NCBI RefSeq assembly: GCF_001905595.1
Contig: NZ_LIXI01000002.1
Location: forward strand, 124,001-188,000
DNA length: 64,000 nt
Direction: 5' to 3'
Origin: Streptomyces sp. CB00316
Lineage (GTDB): Bacteria > Actinomycetota > Actinomycetes > Streptomycetales > Streptomycetaceae
Part shown: positions 52,687 through 60,664 of the stretch, in pieces
Layout of the letters: each line of letters starts with the position of its first letter
Position numbering within the stretch: the first letter of the stretch is position 1
Translations under genes and position numbers: made by a program
The notes under the pieces: generated by a model
What the model saw: only the letters and a program-made list of their open reading frames with translations
Databases searched by the model: none
Told to the model about the DNA's origin: nothing

Positions 52687-53586
52687 TCATACGGCTCCGA
52701 GCGCGGGAGCGGGCTTGCCCGGGAAGTCGGGGGGCGGGCTGAGCCGCTGGCCCGGATGACCGCCCATCTCGTACTTCAGGAGCTTCCTGGCCTTCTCGGG
52801 GTCGGTCTCCCCCTCACCGTACGAAGGACACAGGGGGGCGATGGGGCAGGCGCCACAGGCCGGTTTCCGGGCGTGGCAGATGCGGCGGCCGTGGAAGATC
52901 ACCCGGTGGGAGAGCATCGTCCACTCGCTCTTCGGGAAGATGTCGGCGATCACCGCCTCGACCTTCACCGGGTCCTCCTCGTCCGTCCACTTCCAGCGCC
53001 GGACCAGGCGGCCGAAGTGCGTGTCCACGGTGATGCCGGGGACCCCGAAGGCGTTGCCCAGCACCACGTTGGCGGTCTTGCGGCCGACGCCGGGGAGCTT
53101 GACCAGGTCCTCCAGACGGCCGGGGACCTCGCCGCCGAAGTCGTCCCTCAGGGCGGCGGAGAGGCCGAGGAGCGACTTGGTCTTGGCCCGGAAGAAGCCG
53201 GTCGGCCGGATCAGCTCCTCCATCTCCTCCGGGACGGCCGCCGCCATGTCCTCGGGCGTCGGATAGGCGGCGAAGAGCGCGGGGGTGGTCTGGTTGACCC
53301 TCAGGTCGGTGGTCTGGGCGGAGAGGACCGTGGCGACGAGCAGCTCGAAGGGGTTGCGGAAGTCCAGCTCGGGGTGGGCGTACGGATAGACCTCGGCGAG
53401 CTCCCGGTTGATGCGGCGGGCGCGGCGGACCAGCGCGAGGCGCGATTCGCCCTTCGGGATCTCGGGCGCCTTGAGGCTCTTCGACGCCCTGGACGCTCCG
53501 GACGCTGTGGATGCCGCGGTCGCCTTCGAGGCCTTCGGGACCTTCGAGGCCTTCGGCGGTGTCGTTCCGGGCTCTGACGATGTCAC
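52687..53586 (-). CDS. nth: Endonuclease III
   Basis: This 299-residue DNA glycosylase/AP lyase removes oxidised pyrimidines. The helix-hairpin-helix LPGVGRKTA holds catalytic Lys near 170, and VDTH holds the Asp near 188. The Fe-S ligands are C-x6-C-x2-C-x5-C ([17 protein letters not shown]). The first 50 residues are a Lys/Ala/Ser-rich tail. The start is GTG 53586, preceded by AGGAGG six bases upstream, which rules out the longer frame to 53751. It is divergent from crp. Confidence 0.94.
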   Translation of the reverse strand: MTSSEPGTTPPKASKVPKASKATAASTASGASRASKSLKAPEIPKGESRLALVRRARRINRELAEVYPYAHPELDFRNPFELLVATVLSAQTTDLRVNQTTPALFAAYPTPEDMAAAVPEEMEELIRPTGFFRAKTKSLLGLSAALRDDFGGEVPGRLEDLVKLPGVGRKTANVVLGNAFGVPGITVDTHFGRLVRRWKWTDEEDPVKVEAVIADIFPKSEWTMLSHRVIFHGRRICHARKPACGACPIAPLCPSYGEGETDPEKARKLLKYEMGGHPGQRLSPPPDFPGKPAPALGAV

Positions 53587-53935
53587 TGAGAACCTCCTGG
53601 CCGACTTCGAGGCCGGCGTCCCCGGCCCTCCCAGGGAGCCATTTGCGGCACTCTCCGGGCGAACCGGGGAGTGTTCGCCCACAGCGGAATCACGCCTTCC
53701 CGACACCCCATCAGCCCCCTCGGCCCGTGTACTCCCCGGCATTCTGGACACCCGGCCAGCCTAGAGCCAGCCACTGACAACCGCCCCGGTCACCGCGGAT
53801 CCACCCCCGATCGGCCCCCTGCCGTAGGGACCGGCACGCCCGTGCGTCAAACTGGTTTGTGATTGATCGCACTGTTTTACCGTCCGGCATGATGGGGACC
53901 ACGGTTCCCTGAACAGGCCGACAAGGAGAGAACTC
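53587..53935. other. Divergent nth/crp promoter region
   Basis: These 350 bp lack a credible gene. They hold a Crp-like site at 53859-53872 and an AT-richer stretch (TTTGTGATTGATCG... TGTTTTACCG) that probably contains the crp promoter. Confidence 0.55.
53859..53872. promoter_or_regulatory. Candidate Crp binding site
   Basis: GTGATTGATCGCAC fits the GTG-N8-CAC dyad type of Streptomyces Crp sites. It lies 64 bp before the crp start, so it may be autoregulatory. Confidence 0.4.
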
Positions 53936-54610
53936 GTGGACGACGTTCTGCGGCGCGCCCCGCTTTTCGCGGCGCTCGATGATGAGCAGGCCGCGGAGCT
54001 CCGCGCCTCGATGAGTGAGGTGACCCTCGCGCGCGGCGACGCGCTTTTCCACGAGGGCGACCAGGGTGACCGCCTGTACGTGGTCACCGAGGGCAAGGTG
54101 AAGCTCCACCGCACCTCGCCCGACGGGCGCGAGAACATGCTGGCCGTGCTCGGTCCCGGCGAGCTGATCGGTGAGCTCTCGCTCTTCGACCCCGGCCCGC
54201 GTACGGCGACCGCCTCCGCGCTGACCGAGGTCAAGCTCCTCGGCCTCGGCCACGGCGACCTGCAGCCCTGGCTCAACGCCCGGCCCGAGGTCGCCACCGC
54301 GCTGCTGCGCGCGGTCGCCCGGCGCCTGCGCAAGACCAACGACCAGATGTCCGACCTGGTCTTCTCCGACGTGCCGGGCCGTGTCGCCCGCGCCCTCCTG
54401 GACCTGTCGCGCCGCTTCGGCGTCCAGTCGGAGGAGGGCATCCACGTCGTGCACGACCTCACCCAGGAGGAGCTGGCCCAGCTGGTCGGCGCCTCTCGCG
54501 AGACGGTCAACAAGGCCCTCGCGGACTTCGCGGGCCGCGGCTGGCTGCGCCTGGAGGCCCGCGCGGTCATCCTGCTGGACGTGGAGCGCCTCGCGAAGCG
54601 TTCGCGCTGA
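53936..54610 (+). CDS. crp: cAMP receptor protein, Crp/Fnr family
   Basis: This 224-residue regulator has a cyclic-nucleotide domain (about 10-120, with GELIGELSLFDPGPRTATASA for phosphate binding). A dimer helix follows, then a winged helix with LTQEELAQLVGASRETVNKAL (about 176-196). In Streptomyces Crp controls germination and antibiotic precursor supply. GTG 53936 has AAGGAG eight bases upstream. It ends in a strong terminator. Confidence 0.95.
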   Translation: MDDVLRRAPLFAALDDEQAAELRASMSEVTLARGDALFHEGDQGDRLYVVTEGKVKLHRTSPDGRENMLAVLGPGELIGELSLFDPGPRTATASALTEVKLLGLGHGDLQPWLNARPEVATALLRAVARRLRKTNDQMSDLVFSDVPGRVARALLDLSRRFGVQSEEGIHVVHDLTQEELAQLVGASRETVNKALADFAGRGWLRLEARAVILLDVERLAKRSR

Positions 54611-54634
54611 CCCGGTGATGTGACTGACGCGAAG

Positions 54635-54675
54635 GGCCCCGCGCCGACCGGAGTACGTCCGGTCGGCGCGGGGCC
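54635..54675. terminator. Terminator of crp
   Basis: Arms 54635-54651 and 54659-54675 are exact 17-bp complements with a 7-base loop, followed by TTTCC. It also serves the convergent MBL gene. Confidence 0.9.
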
Positions 54676-54716
54676 TTTCCGTTCACGCGGCTCCCTGTAC
54701 GTTCACGCGGGCGGCT

Positions 54717-55547
54717 TCAGATGAGCCCGTGCCCCGCGAGGTACTCCAGCTGGGCCCGTACCGACAGCTCGGCAGCCGGCCACAGGGAGCGTTCCACATC
54801 GGCGTACACCCGGGCCACCACCTCCGACGGCGTACGGTGTCCCGCCTCCACCGCCGTCTCGACCTGGGCCAGTCGGTGCGCGCGGTGGGCCAGGTAGAAC
54901 TCCACGGCCCCCTGGGCGTCCTCCAGCACCGGCCCGTGGCCCGGCAGCACCGTGTGCACGCCGTCGTCGACCGTCAGCGAGCGCAGCAGCCGCAGCGAGT
55001 CCAGGTAGTCGCCGAGCCGCCCGTCCGGGTGCGCGACCACCGTCGTACCGCGGCCCAGGATCGTGTCGCCCGTCAGCACCGCCCGGTCGGCGGGCAGATG
55101 GAACGAGAGCGAGTCGGCGGTGTGGCCCGGCGTCGGGACCACCCTCAGCTCCAGGCCGCCGGTGGTGATCACATCGCCCGCCCCGAGACCCTCGTCCCCC
55201 AGCCGCAGGGCCGGATCCAGGGCCCGTACCTTCGTCCGTGTCAGCTCGGCGAACCGCCCCGCGCCCTCCGCGTGATCGGGGTGGCCGTGCGTGAGCAAAG
55301 TAAGGGCCACGCGACGACCGGACCGCTCCACCGCGTCGATCACGGTCCTCAGGTGTACGTCGTCGAGCGGCCCCGGGTCGATGACGACGGCGAGATCGGA
55401 GCCGGGCTCGGCGACGATCCAGGTGTTCGTGCCGTCGAGCGTCATCGCGGACGGGTTCGGCGCGAGGACGTTGACCGTACGGGCGGTCGCGGGCCCGGAA
55501 GCCACCACTCCGCGCGGCTGTCCCGGGAGGGCGGCTGCGTCGCTCAT
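54717..55547 (-). CDS. MBL-fold metallo-hydrolase
   Basis: This 276-residue protein has the metal motif THGHPDHAEG (near residue 87), the further metal ligand GHTADS near 140, and TGDTILG near 160. Relatives include glyoxalase II and beta-lactamase-like hydrolases, often LACTB2-like; the substrate is unknown. Its start overlaps the NUDIX gene stop by 4 bp, so the two form an operon. Confidence 0.9.
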   Translation of the reverse strand: MSDAAALPGQPRGVVASGPATARTVNVLAPNPSAMTLDGTNTWIVAEPGSDLAVVIDPGPLDDVHLRTVIDAVERSGRRVALTLLTHGHPDHAEGAGRFAELTRTKVRALDPALRLGDEGLGAGDVITTGGLELRVVPTPGHTADSLSFHLPADRAVLTGDTILGRGTTVVAHPDGRLGDYLDSLRLLRSLTVDDGVHTVLPGHGPVLEDAQGAVEFYLAHRAHRLAQVETAVEAGHRTPSEVVARVYADVERSLWPAAELSVRAQLEYLAGHGLI

Positions 55548-56440
55548 CCCGCTCCACCGCTCGCGCCCGCCGTGGGCACGTGCTTGGTGAACTCGTCGTG
55601 CCCCGGCCAGCTCAGCACCAGCTCATCCCCCTCCAGGCGGGCCTGCGCGAGTACGGGAGTCATGTCCTGGACGTCCGCCGCCCCGAGCGCCTCGGCGGCC
55701 GTCCTGAACGGCGTCAGGGCCCGCAGCGTCGAGACGGTGGGCGGCATCATCAGCAGCTCGCCCAGATCGTAGCGGCGGGCCGCATCGGCCGGGGCGATCC
55801 ACACCGTGCGGTCCGCCTCCGTGGAGACGGCCCGGGTGCGCTGCCCTTCGGGGAGCGCGGCGACGAAGAACCAGGTGTCGTACCGCCTCGGTTCGAACTC
55901 CGGGGTGATCCAGCGGGCCCAGGCGCCCAGCAGGTCCGAGCGGAGCAGCAGCCCGCGCCGGTCCAGGAACTCCGCGAAGGACAGATCGCGGGCGACCAGC
56001 GCCTCACGCTCGGCTTCCCAGTCGGCCCCGGTCGTATCGCCGACCACCGTCCCGGCGGTCTCCCCGGCGAGCAGGACGCCCGCCTCCTCGAAGGTCTCGC
56101 GGACCGCCGCACAGACGATGGCCTGCGCCTCGGTGACCGTCGCCACGCCGAGCCGGGCGGCCCAGTGCTCCAGCGAGGGCCCGGCCCACCCGATCAGCCG
56201 GTCGTCGTCGCGCGGATCGACGCCTCCACCCGGATAGGCGTACGCGCCTCCGGCGAACGCCATGGAGGTCCGCCGGCGCAGCATGTGCACCACGGGGCCG
56301 GGCGTCGCGCCCTGAGGCCCCGGATCGCGGAGCAGCATCACGGTGGCCGCCCGCCGGGGTGCCACGGCCGTCAGCTCACCGGCGGCGAGCGCCCGGATCC
56401 GGTCGGGCCATTCCGGGGGGTACCACTGACCTTGGGACAT
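55544..56440 (-). CDS. NUDIX hydrolase, long type
   Basis: This 298-residue NUDIX protein has AFAGGAYAYPGGGVDPRDD before a broadened box that ends RETFEEAGVLLAGE. About 60 residues lie between the Gly and the REx2EE motif, a known feature of this actinobacterial group. The substrate is unknown. It is coupled to the MBL-fold gene downstream. Confidence 0.85.
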   Translation of the reverse strand: MSQGQWYPPEWPDRIRALAAGELTAVAPRRAATVMLLRDPGPQGATPGPVVHMLRRRTSMAFAGGAYAYPGGGVDPRDDDRLIGWAGPSLEHWAARLGVATVTEAQAIVCAAVRETFEEAGVLLAGETAGTVVGDTTGADWEAEREALVARDLSFAEFLDRRGLLLRSDLLGAWARWITPEFEPRRYDTWFFVAALPEGQRTRAVSTEADRTVWIAPADAARRYDLGELLMMPPTVSTLRALTPFRTAAEALGAADVQDMTPVLAQARLEGDELVLSWPGHDEFTKHVPTAGASGGAG

Positions 56441-56540
56441 GGCCGGAGGCTATCCGGAACCGCGCCGTTGTTCGAGAGGCTCCGTGTTCATCACAGGGCC
56501 CCCACACGCCACGTACACGCCCGGTCCCGCCCGTCATACA

Positions 56541-56579
56541 CCCGATCCCGCCCGGTCGCGGGGACCGGGCGGGATCGGG
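56541..56579. terminator. Terminator of ridA-like gene
   Basis: Arms 56541-56557 and 56563-56579 are exact 17-bp complements around a 5-base loop, just after the RidA stop on the minus strand. Confidence 0.88.
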
Positions 56580-56613
56580 AGGAAGATCGAAAAGGGCGGG
56601 TACGGCTTACGGC

Positions 56614-57084
56614 TCAGGCCTCGACGAGCTCGACCTGGACCTCGACCTCGACCGGGGCGTCCAGCGGCAGCACGGCGACGCCCACGGCGCTGCGTGCGTG
56701 CACACCCTTGTCGCCCAGGACCGCGCCCAGCAGCTCGCTCGCACCGTTGATCACGGCGGGCTGCCCGGTGAAGTCGGAGGCCGAGGCGACGAAGCCCACG
56801 ACCTTCACGACGCGCTTGATCCGGTCCAGGTCACCGGCGACCGACTTCACGGCGGCCAGGGCGTTGAGCGCGCAGGTCCTCGCGAGCTCCTTCGCCTCGT
56901 CCGGCGTGACCTCGGCGCCGACCTTGCCGGTGACGGCGAGCTTGCCGTCCACCATCGGGAGCTGGCCGGAGGTGTACACGTACACCCCGGACTGCACGGC
57001 CGGCTGGTACGAGGCCAGCGGCGGCACGACGGCGGGCAGGGTCAGGCCGAGCTCGGCGAGCTGAGCCTCGACGGCGCCCGCCAC
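56614..57084 (-). CDS. RidA/YjgF-family protein
   Basis: This 156-residue protein of the RidA family hydrolyses reactive imines or enamines. It has VYTSGQLPMVDGKLAVTGKVG, TCALNALAAVKSVAGDLDRI and ending VEVEVQVELVEA, which is the Rid core. The Arg that marks active RidA is not clearly present near the C terminus (HARSAVGVAVL has one). GTG 57084 overlaps the stop of the DUF4177 gene; GGGAG lies upstream. Confidence 0.85.
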   Translation of the reverse strand: MAGAVEAQLAELGLTLPAVVPPLASYQPAVQSGVYVYTSGQLPMVDGKLAVTGKVGAEVTPDEAKELARTCALNALAAVKSVAGDLDRIKRVVKVVGFVASASDFTGQPAVINGASELLGAVLGDKGVHARSAVGVAVLPLDAPVEVEVQVELVEA

Positions 57085-57242
57085 TAGCCCTTCTCCCGCT
57101 TCAGGTAGGCCACGAGCTGCTCGGGGTTGTTCGGGCCGGGAACGACCTGGACCAGCTCCCAGCCGTCCTCGCCCCAGGTGTCCAGAATCTGCTTGGTCGC
57201 GTGCACGAGAAGGGGCACGGTCGCGTATTCCCACTTGGTCAT
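57084..57242 (-). CDS. DUF4177 small protein
   Basis: This 52-residue protein begins MTKWEYATVPLLVH and ends in WGEDGWELVQVVPG and AYLKREKG, the DUF4177 pattern. The function is unknown. It is the first gene of an operon with the RidA-like gene, sharing one base (TAG/GTG overlap), and is divergent from the ArsA-like pair. Confidence 0.85.
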   Translation of the reverse strand: MTKWEYATVPLLVHATKQILDTWGEDGWELVQVVPGPNNPEQLVAYLKREKG

Positions 57243-57314
57243 GGGCCTGACTGTAACGCCTGGCACCCATGGTCCCGTGCGTAGCCCGGGGCCGGACTGG
57301 TTAGGCTCGAATAC

Positions 57315-58289
57315 GTGAGCAGGTTCCAGGTCGTCAGCGGCAAGGGCGGTACCGGTAAGACCACGGTCGCCGCCGCCCTCGCGCTCGCCCTCGCGACCGA
57401 GGGCAGGCGCACCCTCCTGGTCGAGGTCGAGGGCAGACAGGGCATCGCCCAGCTCTTCGATTCCGACACGCTTCCCTATGAGGAGCGGAAGATCGCCGTC
57501 GCGCCGGGTGGCGGCGAGGTGCACGCGCTGGCGATCGACGCCGAGCAGGCGCTCCTCGACTACCTCCAGATGTTCTACAAGCTCGGCGGCGCGGGCCGGG
57601 CGCTCAAGAAGCTCGGCGCGATCGACTTCGCCACCACCATCGCGCCCGGGGTCCGGGACGTCCTGCTGACAGGCAAGGCCTGCGAAGCCGTACGCCGCAA
57701 GGACAGGCAGGGCCGGTTCGTCTACGACTACGTGATCATGGACGCCCCGCCGACCGGCCGCATCACTCGCTTCCTGAACGTCAACGACGAGGTCGCCGGG
57801 CTGGCCAGGATCGGCCCGATACACAACCAGGCCCAGGCCGTGATGCGGGTCCTGAAGTCCCCGCAGACCGCGGTCCACCTGGTGACCCTGCTGGAGGAGA
57901 TGCCGGTCCAGGAGACCGCGGACGGCATCGCCGAACTGCGCGCCGCCGACCTGCCCGTGGGCCGCGTCATCGTGAACATGGTGCGCCCGCACCTGGTCGA
58001 CGAGGAGACCCTGCGCACCGGCGCGACCGGCCGCCGCAAGGAGATCGCCAAGGCGCTGACCCGCGCCGGGGTGGCCGGCTCCGCCGCCCTCGTACGGCCC
58101 CTGATCGAGCAGGCCTCCGAACACGCCCAGCGCGTCGGCCTGGAGCGCGAGCAGCGCGCCGTACTCGCCGGGCTCGGCCTGCCGACGGCCGAGCTGCCGC
58201 TGGTCGGCGACGGGGTGGATCCCGCCGCGCTGCACGACCTGGCCACGGAGCTCCGTAAACAGGGCGTTGGGGAAGGGGCGGACGCATGA
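57315..58289 (+). CDS. ArsA-family ATPase (first of pair)
   Basis: This 324-residue SIMIBI ATPase has deviant Walker A KGGTGKTT (residues 10-17) and switch region VIMDAPPTG near 140. It lacks the cysteine triad of arsenite ATPases and stands alone without an ars operon, so it is more like Get3/ArsA-like targeting or regulatory proteins. GTG 57315. Its stop overlaps the second ArsA-like start (ATGA). Confidence 0.88.
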   Translation: MSRFQVVSGKGGTGKTTVAAALALALATEGRRTLLVEVEGRQGIAQLFDSDTLPYEERKIAVAPGGGEVHALAIDAEQALLDYLQMFYKLGGAGRALKKLGAIDFATTIAPGVRDVLLTGKACEAVRRKDRQGRFVYDYVIMDAPPTGRITRFLNVNDEVAGLARIGPIHNQAQAVMRVLKSPQTAVHLVTLLEEMPVQETADGIAELRAADLPVGRVIVNMVRPHLVDEETLRTGATGRRKEIAKALTRAGVAGSAALVRPLIEQASEHAQRVGLEREQRAVLAGLGLPTAELPLVGDGVDPAALHDLATELRKQGVGEGADA

Positions 58290-59704
58290 CGCGGGCCGCG
58301 GACCACATCACTGAGCCGGCCCTCGGGGCGGCCTCCGGGCTGGACACCGACGCGCTGCTCGACGACCCGGGCATCCGGATCATCGTCTGCTGCGGCTCCG
58401 GCGGCGTCGGCAAGACCACGACGGCCGCCGCCCTCGGCGTACGGGCGGCCGAGCGCGGCCGGAAAGCCGTGGTCCTCACCATCGACCCGGCCCGCCGGCT
58501 CGCGCAGTCCATGGGCATCGACCAGCTGGACAACGTCCCGCGCCGGGTCGAGGGGATCGCGGGCGAAGGCGAACTGCACGCCATGATGCTCGACATGAAG
58601 CGGACCTTCGACGAGACCGTGGAGGCGCACGCGGACGCGGAAAGAGCCCGCGCGATCCTGGAGAACCCCTTCTACCAGTCCCTGTCGGCCGGATTCGCCG
58701 GTACGCAGGAGTACATGGCGATGGAGAAGCTCGGGCAGCTGCGGGCGCGCGACGAGTGGGACCTGATCATCGTCGACACCCCTCCCTCGCGCTCCGCGCT
58801 GGACTTCCTGGACGCGCCGAAGCGGCTCGGCTCGTTCCTGGACGGGAAGTTCATCCGGCTGCTGATGGCGCCCGCGAAGGTGGGCGGCCGGGCCGGGATG
58901 AAGTTCCTCAATGTCGGTATGTCGATGATGACCGGGACGCTGGGCAAGCTGCTCGGCGGTGGGTTCCTGCGGGACGTGCAGACGTTCGTCGCCGCGATGG
59001 ACACCATGTTCGGCGGCTTCCGCAGCCGTGCGGACGCCACGTACAAGCTGCTCCAGGCCCCCGGTACGGCCTTCCTCGTGGTCGCGACCCCGGAGCGGGA
59101 CGCGCTGCGCGAGGCCGCCTACTTCGTGGAGCGGCTGGCGGCGGAGAACATGCCGCTGGCCGGTCTCGTCCTCAACCGGGCGCACGGCAGCGAGGCCTCC
59201 CGGCTCTCCGCCGAGCAGGCGCTGGCCGCCGCAGAAAATCTTGACGACGCCCGCATTGTGGATCAGACGGCCGGGAAGGCTGGCCTTGGTGACCGGGAGG
59301 CCCCCGACCCTGCGGTCACCGCCCCCGAAGCCAGCACGACGCCGCTCTCCCCCGACCACGAACCCGACCCCGACCCCGAGCCCGAGCCCGAGAACACCGA
59401 AGAACACGACCACGCCCACAAGGACCGGCACGAGCCGCATGCGAAGGGCACGACGGACGGCACCGCCGCAGTCCAGGTGGACATCGACGAACTGACGGCA
59501 GGTCTGCTGCGTCTGCACGCCGAGCGCATGCAGGTCGTCGCGCGCGAACAGCACACACGCGACCGCTTCACCGAGCTGCATCCCGAGGTCCTGGTGACCG
59601 CGGTGGCCGCACTGCCCGGCGATGTGCACGACCTGGACGGACTGCGGGCCATCGGCGACCGCCTGGCCTCCGGTTCCGCCCCGACTCCGGCCGGAGCGGC
59701 CTAG
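58286..59704 (+). CDS. ArsA-family ATPase (second of pair)
   Basis: This 472-residue partner ATPase has P-loop GSGGVGKTTT near residue 40, DPARRLAQS near 75, and IVDTPPSRSALDFLDAP near 165. A long acidic and His-rich linker (about 340-395, EPDPDPEPEPENTEEHDHAHK) precedes a small C-terminal helical domain. The pair probably works as a heterodimer, as in other actinobacteria. The linker could bind metal. The 4-bp overlap with the first gene shows coupling. Confidence 0.88.
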   Translation: MTRAADHITEPALGAASGLDTDALLDDPGIRIIVCCGSGGVGKTTTAAALGVRAAERGRKAVVLTIDPARRLAQSMGIDQLDNVPRRVEGIAGEGELHAMMLDMKRTFDETVEAHADAERARAILENPFYQSLSAGFAGTQEYMAMEKLGQLRARDEWDLIIVDTPPSRSALDFLDAPKRLGSFLDGKFIRLLMAPAKVGGRAGMKFLNVGMSMMTGTLGKLLGGGFLRDVQTFVAAMDTMFGGFRSRADATYKLLQAPGTAFLVVATPERDALREAAYFVERLAAENMPLAGLVLNRAHGSEASRLSAEQALAAAENLDDARIVDQTAGKAGLGDREAPDPAVTAPEASTTPLSPDHEPDPDPEPEPENTEEHDHAHKDRHEPHAKGTTDGTAAVQVDIDELTAGLLRLHAERMQVVAREQHTRDRFTELHPEVLVTAVAALPGDVHDLDGLRAIGDRLASGSAPTPAGAA

Positions 59705-59741
59705 ACATCCCGTAGCGCCCTGCCCGAGCGGCCCGAGCGCG

Positions 59742-60092
59742 CTACCCCACAGCGGCGTACGTCTCGTGCAGTTCGTCGTCCTCCAGCCCGATCACCGCGG
59801 GCAGAATGCCGGTGGACCGCTCGTACTCACTGCGTGCGGTCTCCAGCAAACGACGCCAGGACGTGACGGTGGGCCGGCGGCGCAGCAGTGCGCGGCGCTC
59901 CCGCTCCGTCATTCCGCCCCACACGCCGAACTCGACGCGATTGTCCAGCGCGTCGGCCAGGCACTCGGTCCGCACCGGGCATCCGGTGCACACCGCCTTG
60001 GCCCTGTTCTGCGCTGCCCCTTGTACGAACAGTTCATCCGGATCGGTAGTGCGGCAGGCTGCCTGCGCACTCCAGTCGGTTACCCAGCCCAT
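59742..60092 (-). CDS. wblA: WhiB-like regulator WblA
   Basis: This 116-residue WhiB-family protein carries a [4Fe-4S] cluster on Cys13, Cys35, Cys38 and Cys44, plus the GVWGG turn and a basic helix RRALLRRRPTVTSWRRLLE. It matches WblA, which represses antibiotic production and is needed for sporulation. The start at MGWVTDWSAQ (60092) fits the known protein; the frame is open to 60149. Its long upstream region suggests extensive control. Confidence 0.93.
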   Translation of the reverse strand: MGWVTDWSAQAACRTTDPDELFVQGAAQNRAKAVCTGCPVRTECLADALDNRVEFGVWGGMTERERRALLRRRPTVTSWRRLLETARSEYERSTGILPAVIGLEDDELHETYAAVG

Positions 60093-60664
60093 GCCGGCGC
60101 CGTCCTCTCCCGAATCGAGGCTCCCCCACGGCGGTAGCGGCATATTCACCGCTGCCAGTTGAGGACGTTACGGAAGGTGGGGACAGCACAACACCCCCTT
60201 CGGGCCCAATCTTGAATGGTCCGAACGGACTATGCGTATGCGGCAGATCACCCAGGGGAGTGAGGGGAAGACATGCGCGACCAACTCCGCGAAAACGGGA
60301 CAGCACGCCCGAATGGCAACGGACGTTCAGTGACACACGGGGCGATTTCGGGAGCGTCGCAGTGTGCGATTCATCTGTGCGTCGGCCGGGAGAAGAATGA
60401 CCAGAAGAGGTGCATGGGGCTGCAGGGGGGTTGATACGGAACCGGACTGCTGTGACAGTTGAGAGCAGCTTAGGCCAAGGCCTGTCCGCCTGTCCGGCGA
60501 ATGAGAACGTAAGCGCCTCATGTGGGTGTGCCCGTTCGCCGTGCCGCCCTGCGCACCCGGGGCCGCGAGCCCACCCGCACCCGGATGTCACGGTCTGGTA
60601 CGCGAACGCTCCGAGAGGCCCCCGCTCCTACAGAACGCTCATAACTACGGATTAGGCTGCCCTC
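60093..60664. other. Divergent wblA / penicillin-binding protein control region
   Basis: No gene is seen in these 570 bp. A spacer this long between divergent genes points to multiple promoters or a long leader for wblA, which is a known target of BldD and other regulators. The GC content dips around 60190-60300. Confidence 0.5.
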
